This document shows positions 38,201-52,700 of a stretch of DNA of 64,000 bases, piece after piece. The translations under genes were made by a program, and so were the position numbers. How positions within the stretch are numbered: position 1 is the first letter of the stretch; each line of letters begins with the position of its first letter. The DNA is from Zantedeschia hybrid cultivar (lineage: Eukaryota > Streptophyta > Magnoliopsida > Alismatales > Araceae), in assembly GCA_030544215.1 (NCBI GenBank), contig JARZZO010000013.1, positions 50,673,196 through 50,737,195 on the forward strand, read 5' to 3'. The notes below the pieces were generated by a model. It was not told the origin of the DNA. It made no database searches and worked only from the letters and a program-made list of their open reading frames with translations.

Positions 38201-41200
38201 GGTTAAAGTAAAAAGTGCACTCATCAGTGTTTCCGCACTAAAAACAAAACTATTAAACCAAATAAGTGGCCACAGGTGCATACCTGTAGTGCGTATGGTT
38301 GCAGTTTCTCAGTAACAGGGCAAACTATAGCTTGACGAGGACTCAGCCAAAAAGGCCACTTCCCTTTGTAGTGTTCCAGAAGTATTGCTAACATACGCTC
38401 AACAGACCCTAAGATTGCTCTGTGTATCATCACAGGTCGTTCCCTCTTGGCTTCATCTTCTCCCGAGTAAGTCAAATCGAAACAACGAGGAAGTTGGAAG
38501 TCCAGCTGCAATGATTAACAACATTAGATGAGCACAGAGGAATGTGTTCTCCACTATCATTGGCAAAAAACAAACCTACCTGTAGAGTTGCACACTGGAA
38601 CTTCCTTTTTAAAGCGTCAAAAACACTAATATCTATTTTTGGACCATAAAATGCACCGTCCCCTTCATTTATCTGCACAAGAGAATAAAAAGATATGATG
38701 AGAAAGTGTCTTCAACGTGAGACAAAGGAAAGTCTACATAATATAATAAAAGTTTTAACAACCTTGCAACATATTATAATAAACATCTTGATGACATTAC
38801 AGGATGATAAAATAAGACATGCAACACATATATGTGAATGGATAATAGCACATGAAACATAAAATTCTGAACAAAATCCTCTCTCTCTCTCTCACACACT
38901 TCAAGTTTTAAAGCATTCCTATTTTTGAACCATAAAATGCACCATCCCCTTCATTTGTGTGCAAAAGAATAAAAAAATATGATGAGCAAATGTCGTGAAC
39001 AGAATCTGAGACAAAGAAAAGTCTACATAATATAATAAAAGTCTGTTGGACAGATTTTTTTTTTTCATTGGATATGTTCAAAAGATGATGGCATATCCAT
39101 GCATGACATGCACAAGGAGGAATAAAAATAAAACCTAGGTTTTGTCCTAGGCAAAAGTGAACCATATAAAAGATATATGATGACAGACCTTGTGTATCTT
39201 GGTTTAGGCTTTCCTCCGAGGCCAAAAGAGACTACTACTAACAACAACAAAAGCAGCAGAACACAGCAGCAAAGGCAGCACCAAGAGAAGCAGCAGCAGT
39301 GGGGAACCTTTTAGGGTCCCAACGTCCCCTGTTCTGCACAAAACAGGGGCATGTATGCAGCAGCAGCAGCAGCAGAGTACAGTGGCGGCAACAGCAAAAC
39401 ACTAAAGCAGCAGCAGAAGAAAAAGAAAATAAAAAAAGAAGAGAGGAGGGGTGTTTGGGACCTAACCTAGATGTCTCCTCCTATCGGATAATTTAAAAAT
39501 CCTTGTCGTTTTGGATCTTTTTGTTTTTATCTGGAGAAATATAGGTCGGTTTTATTTATTTTATTTATTGGACTATGAGAGTTTATGATTAGCCCTCAAG
39601 GAGTCCGGGACTTCAAATCAGGCGAAGATCCGAGTATATGACCTCTCTCCACTGACCTCAGTCAGTGTTAATTACGTCAAGCAACCGCTCGACAACCCTT
39701 GATTAACCGTCCGTTGATGCCCTTATAACATGCAACACTACTACTACAGGCAACACATGCATATGAAGATATATTTTAGGTTAAGCTCTTGGGCTCACCC
39801 AAGTTTATGATGGGTTTATAATTGATTGGGGGACTTTTTAAAAGATTTTGGATTGACTCCGAGTTGTCTGGATTGATTCCAAGTATTTTAGACCCATAAA
39901 TGTATTTTTGTAATTATGCCAAGTTGGAGGGTATAAGGGTATTATGGTCACTTTAGTGTGTGAAATGAATTTTAATGATTTAGGAAGGTTTCAAAACCTT
40001 AGGAGGTATTTTAGAGTTATTTCAAGTGTGTTTAGATTGTAAGGGTATTTTGGTAATTTTATCTGAATTGGATTTCTAGACTTAAAAGTCTATTTTTATA
40101 TATTTTTTTTAGACTTTTATTTATTTTTATCATACTGAGGGTATTTTGGTAATTTTTATCCATCTTATTAAGGTTTGGAGGGTATTTTGGGCACATGAGA
40201 GGTTTTGATATTTTTTAAGAATTTTCTGTGATTTTTACAGATTTTTATTATGGATGAGGGTATTTTTGTAATTTCATTAAGTTTTAGGGACATTTTGGTC
40301 ATTTCGGAAATTTTATATGTTTTCAGATTTAGTTCTCTGTTTTTTACTGATTTTTGCTGAATTTTACTAAAATTTTTTTATTAATTTTACTGATTTTTAT
40401 TAATTAATTAGATATATGAAAGATATTTAAGTCATATTTTTGGGTTTATGTAATTTTCAGATTTGGTTTTCTGATTTTTACTGAGTATTACTGATTTTTA
40501 CAGAATTTTTCTGATTTTAAATAATTTTCACATATTTTATTAATTAATTAAACATGAGGGGTATTTAAGTCATTTTATAACTTAAGTATATTATTTTATG
40601 TCTCAATATTTCATTATTGAGTTTTGATTATGAGTTTAAGATTAGTTATGTATGGGATGAGGCCAATGATATTTTAGAATATTTAATTATATATTTATGT
40701 ATTTTAATTAGTTATTAAACTAATTAATTATGTATATGAAAATATAATAACATAGTGTTACTTAAGTAATAGATTCATGAACACACATGCACACAGATAT
40801 GCTCAAAGAACAATATTAGTATTTCATTCATCATTTCGACATAATCCCGTCTTATAAAACGGCGATTTTACAATATAAGTTCGGCAGAGTTTTCCTTTAA
40901 GAATAAACCTTAGGAAGAGAGCCCTCCGGGACGAAAAATATCCTCCAAATGCAACAAACCCGGGTAAGAGCATCGGATTTGGTCTTCAAATGAGCAGAAT
41001 TTTCCCTATGAATTTTTGGGCCAAGATGGGCATGGGGTTCTTCTTACCCCTTGGAGGGAATTTATAGGCCATGGGGGCCTCAACCGGTGGGGGTACCCAC
41101 TGTGGGACTTTGAGGTGGGGGGTGCCACAAGAGGATTTTTTTGAGAGGGGGTGAAAGAGAAATTAGAGAGAGGATAGAGAGGGGGAGGGGGGCCGGTTGG

Positions 41201-43749
41201 CACACCGGTGGGGGGTGCCACCAGTTTATTCGCCCCCCCCCCCCCCCCCCCCACCGGTTAAGAACCGGTGGAGGGGTGCCACCAGTTCGAGGAACCGGTG
41301 GCCACCCCCGTTCTCCTCCTTCTCTTTATTTTATTCTCTCTCTTGTTTGTATTAAATGAGGTGAACCCCATTTAACCCCCTCCATTTTCTAGTCATGTGG
41401 GAAGTTTTCAATAATGGAGACTAATGATTGGCCATTAAAGTCTTCTTTAGTGGAGAACCCACTAACATAGAGAGCCTAAATGGGCATTAACCCTCTTAAA
41501 CAAAGGCCATTAATGTTCCTCTCCCCATTCTTTTTCTCTGCATAAATGAGAGGAGGACCCCCCACCGGTTGGGGGGGTTTCTCTCTCCTTTTTAATGGGT
41601 TCAAGACCCCCCACCGGTGGGAGGTTCCATGGGAACCGGTGGAGGGGTTCTAGCCTCCCCCCTTTCTTTTTTTATTGCCCCATTAAAGGCCATTGATGGG
41701 ACTTTATTTGAATTTTTTTTTTCCTTCTTTTGTACCCTTCAGAAAATGGGTTCAACAAGGGGATGCGGTGGCTGAGAGAGAGAGAGAGGTATGAGAAACC
41801 GGTGGGGGGTTCCCACCAGTCCTCCACCCCCCAGTTGGTTGGGGGGGGGGGAGTTTAGGAAGCCAAAAAAAAAAGAAAAAAAATAGAAGAAAAAGAGAAG
41901 AAAAGGAAGGAGGAGAGGAGGGGGCCACCGGTGGCTCCCCCCACCAGTTGGACCCCTCCCTCCCTCTCTCTCTCTCTCTATTCTCTCTCTCTCATTAAAT
42001 TTTTTTAAGAAAAAAGAGAGAGAAGCCACCGTTGGGCAGTCCCAACGGCAGCCATCCCCCCTTCCCCCCAACGGTGGCCTCCTCCCTCACCACTATAAAT
42101 TCCCATCGAAGGAGGCTGCTGCACAGGGAGAGCTTTTGGAGAGCACGAAGAAGGCCACCATGCTGCCCACGGACGCAGTGGAAAGAAGCTTTGAAGACCC
42201 CAAATCGATGCAAGGACCTTTTGAAAAATTTGTTAATTCACTATTGTTGTAATTTTCGTTCCGAAGATTGTAATAAAGAAATTAAATGGTTCATTCATAT
42301 GGTTTGAATGACCAAACTTGTGTTAATTAAAGGGTTCATTCATACGGTTTGAATGACCCAAATTGTGAAGCGGTTCACTCATATGGTTTGAGTGACTGAT
42401 TTTGGTTCATCCATATTGTTTGAATGACCAAACTTTTGGTTCACTTGTATTGTTCAAGTGACTAATTTTGGTTCTTTCATATCATTTGAAAGACCATTAT
42501 TTTGTACGATTTTGATTAAATGGGTGATCATCATGCCCATTAATCAAGTTACAACATACTTTATACTTTAGGAATCAATAAAGTGGACTCTTTTGAATTT
42601 ATAATGCATGTGCATACTTAAATCGAGCTATGATGGATTCTTAATAAGCTGTGATATCCTCGAATCATGACGCGTTTAAAAGGTTTTCTTAAAGAATACT
42701 TAAAAGGACAAGATACGGATCATGTTAAAGCACATCCTTTAAGGTTTTACCATCTCCCCTACAACCTTTAAGGATTGATGTGGGACGGCTAACGAAACTT
42801 ACGGACTCACTAACGGGAGTAGAGGTCAGCAACAAGTAATATAAAAATAAGTAGATGTAGCCTAATCGCACAATTGTAAACTTTGATAATCACGCCAAAT
42901 GATAGAAGCTAACTGAGCAAGGAATTCCGGGTCGGGTCGGGACCCGGAATCGGGACCCGGCGATCCCGACCCGATCTGGATCGACCAGGTCGGCCGATCC
43001 AGACGAAGTCTGGCCGGTCCGACTCGGCCGAAAAAAAAAATCAGAAAAAATCAAGAAAAATCAAGAAAAATCAGAAAAAAAAATAAAAAAAAATCAAAAA
43101 AATTACATACATATTATTCAATTGATGTACAATAAGAATGAATGCAATTCATGTACATCTATAAAAAATAAACATTAAAGACAACTAACTAACTAATAAT
43201 TTTTGTTGTGCATTAATTAAAAAAGACATTGTTGTTGAAAAATACCTTAGAAAGATCACATTTGTGATCCTTCATCATCCGATTCATAAGTTTGAGCAGG
43301 CGGGCCATAATCTGCTGACATGTATGGTACATATCTATAGCCAAATAAGGAACTAGCGAGGTCTTCGAATCCTCTTTGAATATCTCTAGGTGTGTAAGCT
43401 TGTTGGCTTGAACTTTCTCCTGATTGTATTGGAGGGACAAAAATGGCATACTGTATAGGTGGAGATCCAGAGTACCCTTCAGTAGTGCTGCTGATGTTTG
43501 AATACGGCAGTGTAGGGAGGTGAAAAATAGGCGGATAAGAAAGTGCATCTTCCCATGGTGGCCAATCACATCATGCATGTCTCTGTTGGCCTTCAAATCC
43601 CCTTTCTTGTCCTTGTCTTTGGCCTTGAGTTCCTTCATAATGACTCGGAGGTGCAGAGTAATCTTCGTATCCTGTGTAACTGCTCCCAAGTGCAGAACCT
43701 CCTGATAGTCCAGCAGCAGCAGTGTCATCACCTCCTGTTAATCTTCGTA

Positions 43750-43789
<40 letters not shown>

Positions 43790-46700
43790 GTAGAGTCATC
43801 ACTCCGCACTTGGCTTGTTTTCCTCAACCGCCTTCTTCTACGCCTGTAGGTTTGTCTTTCTGCCTCGTACATGCTGGCCAAGTGAGGTGGTAAAACTGGG
43901 GTGTCCTCAAGTGTCTCTCCAGTCTGTTGAACTCTCCATTCTTCTCCTTTCGATGGCTCCACTCGTTGTTTAGACTTTCCTTTTGATTGTTTTCTCTTTT
44001 TGTTGCTCGATGACTGCAATGAAGGTCTCGCTGGCTCTTTCTCCTTTCTTCTTTGTAGATCCACCTGAGTAGTTGATCTCCTAAGTGCTGGCTGAGAGGC
44101 AGAAGTTCTAGCAATGTCTTCTAGTGTGGCTGACTTTCCGCGCCTCTGAAGAACTAGTGCACCTCCTTCTTGTGTTGTCTGAAATTCAGGATCTCGAGCA
44201 ACTACTGCATCTAATTCACCTTCTGCCTAACTCCGATCCTGAGGATCAAACTCAGGCTGTGCATCTCTGGCTGCTCTGCTCTCCACCCAAGAATGCAGTG
44301 GGTGTTCTTCATCTAACAGTTCATCAATATCAATCTGATGTACAGGCTCATCAACTGGTCTGCCAGCAAACTCCATGAATCTCTGTCTTTCAAGCCTCTG
44401 TCTTTCCTGAATCTACCTGATTTTTAGACGCATGTTGTAGTGACAGTACACCAACTTCTCCAGCCTAGAAACCCTCAATCTGTTACGAACCTTCGTGTGA
44501 ATGAGACTGAATGTACTCCAGTTTCTTTCACATTGACTGGAAGAAGTGGTTTGACTGAGTACTCGCACTGCAACATACGCCAAAGGATTTGTGGCAGGTT
44601 GTCTGTAATTAATCTGGATCCACCATTCAGCTGTTGAGAAAAAAAAGAAGACGACGATATCAATAATCATATGTAGAGTCTACATTGTGGACTAGTAGCA
44701 TCATTAAATTTAATATTTGACTATTTATTATGTAATTCACCTAGAGTTGTCCTCGTTACTGCAGTCCTGACGTCATCATCTCCATAAATGTCAATCTTCA
44801 ATTAAAATCTCTCCATCTACAAAGTAAATATAAATATCATAAGTTAATGATAGACGCATGCATTTTCATAAACTCCTACTTTGTATGTTACCTCTGCTAA
44901 GGCATCTATCCTTTCATTCGTATTCCTTGATATTCTAGTAATCACGTTAGTTGTGCCTCGAAGGACCTCTCCGTCATTATGCACGCTCTCACTATACTGA
45001 TACCTTGGGTTGAAAAAATATCATGCATATAAATTGAATATTAATTAGTTATAAAACTAAATGTGAAAAAAATTAATAACATAAAATCAACTTAAATAGA
45101 TGAAGAATTAACCAGCAGCATGGAGATCATGATGAAGAGTCGACTCCCATCTATCATCGATGATCCTCCACCATTTGTCATGAGAAGTAGGAAGGCTTTC
45201 GCTCAATTGATCTTTTGCTCTATCCGTGGCCTCATACAAATATCCCATGTCATTTTTGTCAACTCCATCAACTAACCTCAAAACACGTACCAGAGGCTCA
45301 ACTACTTTCAGATAGCGAGAAACCTTATCCCAAAAACTTCTCTCCCCAACTAGCGATTGCACTGCCAACGCAACTTCTTTAGCATCGGCCCTCAGTGTCC
45401 CTATATGTGCCAGAAACTCGTCAGAGTAGACTAACTGAGCCAACTGATGCATGTATTTACTCAGACTCTATAAAGAAATGAAGTTGGATGCAAATCTAGT
45501 AGGACCAGCACGAAGAAGATCCCGTCTACCTGTATATGTAAGATCATGTTGTGACTATAAATAAATCTCGTGATCATCTGAGCATGTTGTACCACCTCAG
45601 CAACAAATTGATCTTTACCTATGTCCTCCATCATCAAGTCAATAGAATGTGTTGTACAAGGCACCCAGTACAAATGGTGCCTCTTCTGCATCAACAATTT
45701 ACCGGCTACTTTGTAGCTTGCTTCATTGTCAGTGACTATCTACACAACATTTTCTTCACCAATTTCCTCTACCACGTCATCCATTAGCCTGTACAAATAA
45801 TCAGCATTCTTTATTCTGTTTGAGGCATCTACAGACTTCAAAAAAACAGTACCCTCGCTGCAATACACAAGGAAATTAATCATGGATCTTCTTATGATCC
45901 ATGTCCAACCATCACACATAATGGTACAACGACGCTCCCTCCACACATTTTTGAAGTTGTCGACCCATACCTTCAAGTCATTATACTCTTCTTCAAGCCC
46001 AACATCATAAATGTAGCGAGGTGTGGGGGCCTTTACACCAGGCCCATCATCTGCAATTGCATCCACCATCGTCTGAAAATATGGACTAGATGTTGTATGT
46101 GCTGGCACACCTGCATGTAAAAACCATTTCACAATTTCTTTCAAGGCATTTCTTGCTGATGCCTTGACTCCTTTTAATGTTTGCTTGATTCCAGGCTGTC
46201 TGGCAGACCTTGATCTGTACAAAAATTGGTCCATAGGACCGCGTGCCACATCTGATGTCCGTCCACAACTCAATTTAGAACTAGCAATCCTGCGACCAGA
46301 AGAACCCTTAGGAACGAATCTCTCAGGCTGAGAAGCAGCAGGCACTAATCCACCTAATGATCCTATGCCTCTTCGCCGGTCCTCATCTTCTCTATTTGTC
46401 CGCAAACTGGCACAAACAGCTCTGGTGTACTCTGCATCAGGGTCATCTGGATCCTCCTCATCCTCCTCCTCCTCATCATCATCATCTAAATTGATCGGGC
46501 GCTAAACAGATAGACTGTAATCCCTTCGTCTCTGGCGCCCTGATATCTCATCTTGCAAATCCATGTGTTGTTGAGATGATAAATCTTTGTGTGCCTTTTT
46601 ACCCATCATATAAGTCCTCATTTCCTTCTTCAAGTCCAGCGGGACTGACTCACATCTACTGACGTCTCCTGATATGCCAACAAGATGATTTTTTAGGCGA

Positions 46701-49700
46701 TAGATGCCACCACCCATCTCCTTTCCACACCAATTGCATTTGACCATCCTCCTAACACTGTCCACTAGTGTGCAATGCTGCCAACCAGGATCAGCACCAT
46801 GCTGCTCTACATCCTGTTCTGCCATATTCCTGCATAACATAAAAACAAAAAAATGCAATCAGATTCTAACAAGTTCAATTGAGTGGTTGGACACTCAATT
46901 GAACCTTAATCATACTAATCATACAAAAATCCCAATTTTTAACACTTAATTAGGGCTAATTTTAACTAATTAAAACTAATAACAGGCAATTAATGCAAAC
47001 AAATACACATTTATATCCTAACAAGTTCAATTGAGTAGTTGGCACACTCAATTGAACCTTAATTACACTAATCATAAAAAAATCTCAATTTTAAATTCCT
47101 AATTAAGACTAATTCTAACTATTTAACGCTAATAACATGCAATTAATGCAAAAAAATACACATTTATGTCCTAACAAGTTCAATTGAGTAGTTGGCACAC
47201 TCAATTGAACCTTAATCACACTAATCATACAAAAACCCTAATTTTTAACTCCTAATTATGATTAATTTTAACTAATTAATGCTAATAACATGCAATTAAT
47301 GCAAAAAAATGCACATTTATATCCTAACAAGTTCAATTGAGTGGTTGGCACACTCAATTGAACCTTAATTACACTAATCATACAAAAACCCTAATTTTTA
47401 ACCCCTAATTAGGGTTAATTTTAACTAATTAACGCTAATAATATACACTTAATGCAAAAAAATGCACATCTATATCCTAACAAGTTCAATTGAGTGGTTG
47501 GCACACTCAATTGAACCTTAATCACATTAATCATACAAAAGCCCTAATTTTTAAGTCCTAATTAGGACTAATTTTGAGAATTTTGTCTAATCAACATGCT
47601 AAAAATTTTTTCAACCTAAATATTAATAGATGTACACAATATACACAATCATACATCATTTATAATTTTTTTAGAATTTTAAAAAAATAATTCAAAATAT
47701 ACCTAAACTCGGATCGGGATGCGAAAAGAAAATCCGACGTCGAGGGCGGCGGTGACGGCGACCACAGCGGCGGCGGCGGCTCCCGGACAGCCGGCCGACG
47801 ATGACGGGATGAAAACCCCCTCCTTTTGGTCGATATCTCAAAGAAAACTAGAAAAGAGAGAGAGAGAGAGAGGAAAGAGAGGCGGACGTCGGACGGCCGG
47901 CGGCTGCGGGGGGGCCGGCGGCGAGCGGCGGCGGTCGCCGGGGGAGGGGGAGCCGGGGAGGGGCTGGGGGAACAGTAAATTCCCCCCCAAATCGGATCGG
48001 GACTCGCCGATTCCGATTCGAATCGGAATCGGCCGATTCCGCAATCCATGTAACTGAGTAACTATCCATCTCACAATGAGGAAACGTAAGGCCATTGGCA
48101 ATTAAGGAACTACCGTAAGTCTAGGGAATTAGAATCACCACAAAGTCCTGATGGAACTCGGGATAGGGGTAACGCACTCTCAAACCAGTAATGATGATGT
48201 ATCACAGGCTAGGTATCCTATCTCACAAGTCGGCGACAGATGAAAGCAAATATAAGAAAAACAAAGCTATAACGGAAGGGATTAGCACGTACCTCCATGT
48301 TGGTGCGTGGGAGAAGTCCTCCCGGTGTGTGTGTACCACCCTTAAAGTACAATAAAATAACGCCCACTCCTCGTAGGGAGGTAAAAGGCAACAAATAAAC
48401 AATAAAAAAAGTCTGAGGTGATATTCACGGCAGTTGACGGGCCACGAAGAATATGTACTCCATTGAGAAGATGCTACGGAAAGCATGCCACAAAATCAGA
48501 GGCGACAGATGCTGGCACGCAAATCGAGGAAGGTGACGTGAGCCTCAGGATGCACAAATGTGCGACCTCGGTATACATGTAAAGATGGCACGTAAAACAA
48601 GGTGCAATCCGGGCAGCACCACACTGGATTTGGGTCGGCCTCGTCGAGACGAAACCAACAGTGCAGACGGTGCACGAATCGCAGCTCGAACGGGCACGAA
48701 ATGAAGGCAGTGCACTAATGCCCTTGTTGCACCGCCTGATACAACGCAATGGACCAGGTCTGGACCTAGCTCGAACCTAACAACACCTTGGTTCTAACCA
48801 GGGCTGCACCAAGTAGCAATTGAGTCAAACTAGCACACCTAAAAGGTGGCTCGAACTTGTCAATTTAACCTGGCTTGGACCAGGTTATCAATGGCAGCAA
48901 GATGGCTCGAGCCTAGCCAGGACCTAAACCAGGTCAACCTGGTTTGACCAGGCTGGTTTAAAGGGGCACGTTCTACCTCCCTTCCTCCTCCTCCTCTTTT
49001 TAACCCTAACACAAGGGTAAGCAAGAGAGAGGGGGGAAGAGATGGCGGCGGCTGCAGGCTGGGGCAGCGGCGACTGCAAACTGGGGCAGCGGCAGTAGCC
49101 GGTGTCGGCAATGGCGGCAGCTGTAGAGGAGGGGGGCGGCGACGGCAATCACAAACAGCTACTGCTATAGGTACTGGCAGCGACGGCGAGGGTTGGTGGT
49201 AGTGGCACCGGCGCCAGCGAGGGCCGACGACAGCGACGGCAGTGCCGACATGTGCCGGCGTCCTCTTCTCCGCCCTCTTTTTTTTCCTATTCTATTCTTC
49301 TTCTTCTAAGTTGCCCGATGGGCCCGAGAGATAGGTGGGGAGGGGGAGAGAGAGAGAGAGAGAGAGATTAGAGGAAGGAGAAGGGGACGGGGTGCAGTGG
49401 GAATCTGTCAGCATCGCACCGACAGGTTGAGGCTTCCCCAGCGTTGCATCTGGGAGGGATGCTGGCGTCACACTGGCGGTGACTCCGTTGCAAAGGCTCG
49501 CTCAAACACAAGGTAATTTTTTTTCAAATATTCATGCATTAATTTCTAAGGTAATTTTTTTTCAAATATTCATGCATTAATTTCTAAGCAAAGAGTACAA
49601 TAATATATATGGATCTCCCTTTAGAATCCTACTCAAACTCAAACAAGCAATCCAATTCTATCTCCTATTTATGTAATTTGACTCTATCCACTACGATGAT

Positions 49701-52700
49701 AATTAGTGCAAGAAATCACACCAAAAAAAAATCCAAAAAATATAAAAACACATAGTGGGCCATAAATGGGCCAAACAAAATCAAACGAAATATCTCTCCA
49801 TGCATCAAATGGGCCCTATGTCGTCTCTAAGCCAAATGGACGTGGGTACGGCTCTCCAACGACGGTAGACATAACCCGGGTGAAATCGGACGATGGCTCG
49901 GGTATCCTCACCAATCCTCCCTGGTCGGGAGGAACTCGACCCCGTCGAGTAAGGGTTGTTGCTGTTTTGGTAGCGCTCCAGGAGGTCAGAGTCGATTTGT
50001 TTGCAACTCGGCTCGAGTAATCCATGTGTCATCTGAAGGCGACCGCCCCTTCCAACAAACCAAGTATTAGTAGTGTGCTCCCTCCCGATATGTAACAACT
50101 TGCTCGATCAGTATATGCTCACGCCGAATAGGTATGCAGGCTGCAGGTGGACACTCATGTGTCGGGTCGCTCACAAGGGGAAGAGAAGGTTCAAACGGAT
50201 CACTATGTATCACTGTTGGGTCCTAATATGGTACCACATCAGAAGCATTAAATGTGGAGCTAATATCATAATCTAGCAGTAAATCAACAATATACGCATT
50301 GGGCCCTATCTGTTTCAGGATCTTAAAAGGACCGGCTCCTCGAGGTTGCAACTTCTTGACAGTTCCACATGGAAACCGCTCAAGTCTAACCCTGATCATG
50401 ACGTAGACACCCTCTTGAAACTCCTGTGGACGTCGGGGTGCATCTACTAATTTCTTATAATGTTCATTGCTGATCTTAATGTGATGTGGATGGTATCATG
50501 CAAACTCCTAATATGCTCAGCTAAAGACTCAACAGACTCTAACACACGGACATGAACGGGGAAGGGAACTAGATCCATGGGTCTCCTAGGTCTATGGCCA
50601 GTGACTATCTAAAAAAGACTCATACATGTAAACCTATTGACTGAATCATTATACGTAAACTCAGCATGAGATAAGACCAATTCCCAATGACACGCATGTT
50701 CTCCCACTAAACAACGCAATAGATCCCCCAAACTCCTATTGACTATCTCGGTCTGTCCATCAGTATAAGGGTGATAAGCTGTGGAGAACTTGAGCTTCGT
50801 GCCCAATATATGCTACAGGGTCTTCTAAAAATAACTTGTAAATTGAACACCCCTGTCATAAATTATGGTCTTTGGCAGCCCATGCAAATGGACAACCCCA
50901 TCGAAAAACAAATGGGCTACTTTAGACGCATCGGAAGTCTTGGAGCAGGAGATAAAATGAGCCATCTTAGAAAACATGTCGACAACCACAAGGATAGAAT
51001 CGTACTTACGGACCATTCGTGGCAAGTTTAGAACAAAATCCATGCTAACATCTTGTCACGGACTATCTGGCATGGGGAGTGGAGTGTACAAACCGATGTT
51101 CTGTTTTCTCTTCTTTGTCGTAGCACATGTGTGGCACTGAGCTACAATATGTGCCACGTCGCGCTTCAGGTTAAGCCAATAGAACCATCTCCCACATTAA
51201 GAAGTCATGAACTAAGGTCTGCAGGATACACAACATATCTCTATGAAAAAGATAACCCTCATGAAGAACATACTGACTAAACTCTCTACATGATCCAGAT
51301 TGAAGTGCAGTGTGAATCATATTAAAATAAGGACAACGGGATACTCCTTACGAAGTCTTTCGAATCCAATGACCTTTGTGTTGATAATAGATAAAAGATA
51401 AGCTCGATGACTAAGCGTGTCAGCCACACGGTTCTCAACGTCCGCCAGATGTTTAAGACAGAAGTGTACGTCTGGAGAAACTCTACCCAACGACTGTACC
51501 TAGGGTTAAGCTTCTTCTGAGCATGGAGAAACCTAAGGGCCTCATGATCAGAGTAGAGAACAAACTCTTTAGATATGAGATAGTGCCTCCAATAACGGAA
51601 AGCCTGGACGATGCATAAAACTCCTCGTCATAGGTAGAATATCTCGACTTAGCATTATTTAATTTTTCGCTGAAGTATGCAACGAGATGACTCTCCTAAC
51701 TCAACACTCTACCTATGTCAACACCAAAAGCATCACATAAAACCCCAAACACCTTAGAGAAATCAACTAATCGAAAAATAGGTGCCTGAGTCATCCGCTC
51801 CTTGATGTCATGAAAAGCTGATGCGACAGCCTTAGTCCAAACAAAGGCTCCCTTCTTGATGCAATATATGATCGACGGCAAAATATAGCCAAATTATGGA
51901 AACTACGGACATCATGGACATTCTGAGGCTCAGGCTAGTCTACTATCGCTTTGACTTTCTCTGCGTCAGCAGAAACACCTTCATTGGATACAATGAACCC
52001 CAATAAGGCTATCATGTCAGTCATGAATACACACTTCTTGAGGTTTTCATATAATTGACCTTCCGAAGGACGATGCAAACTTGACACAAGTGATCCACAT
52101 GATCTTCCCTAGTCCAACTATAAATGAGAATATCATTAAAATACACGACTACAAATATCCCAATGAAAGGTCGTAGAACCTGGATTATCAGCCGCATGAA
52201 AGTACTAAGGACATTAAATAACCCAAAGGACATCACCAACCACTCATAAAGATCGTCTTTCATCTTGAAGGTCGTCTTCCACTCATTACATGGATGGATC
52301 CTGATCTAGTGATAGCCACTCCTAAGATCAACTTTAGATAATATCATAGGTCCCGCCATTATATCCAACATGTCATATAAGCGGAGAATGGGAAAACGAT
52401 CTTTGACAGTGATCTAGTTTATTGCACGACTATCCATGCATATCTTCCAAGTACCATCCTTCTTTAGAGCTAACAATGCGGGAACTACGCAAAGACTCAT
52501 ACTCTCTCTAATAGAACCTCTCCTCAGGAGCTCCTACCTCTGTAGCTCTACATACTCAGTAGGGTTAAGCAGATCATGTGGCAGGTTGGGCAAAGTGAAC
52601 CCCAGAACAAGATCAATAGCGTGTTAGATCTCACACATCAATGGTAAACTATCTTGTAAGTCCTCTAGAAACACATCATAAAACTCCTGAAGGACAACAG

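Larger units (their letters stand above)
42918..48050 (-). mobile_element. hAT DNA transposon, 5133 bp, formerly autonomous
   Basis: Perfect 8-bp target duplications TAACTGAG (42910-42917 and 48051-48058) flank ends CAAGGAATTCCGGGTCGGG and, inverted, CATGGATTGCGGAATCGGC. The right LTR of the host gypsy provides the empty site. The element carries a decayed transposase on the minus strand, a five-unit 153-bp subterminal array (46871-47635) and GC-rich CGGGTCGGGAC/GGCCGATTCC subterminal palindromes. A GC-rich stretch (47700-48000) near the transposase 5' side may be its promoter. Confidence 0.93.

Noticed and set aside
41006..42071. Pro/Gly-rich ORFs around the CCACCGG repeats
   Set aside because: Products of repeated ACCGGTGGGGG composition within the outer element.
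43738..43893. Poly-Asp-encoding (GAT)n tract as a separate acidic protein
   Set aside because: It is the acidic C-terminal part of the broken hAT transposase frame.
47660..48101. Arg/Pro/Ser-rich ORFs near the right end of the hAT element
   Set aside because: GC-rich subterminal DNA of the transposon; the transposase reading starts further left at 46825.
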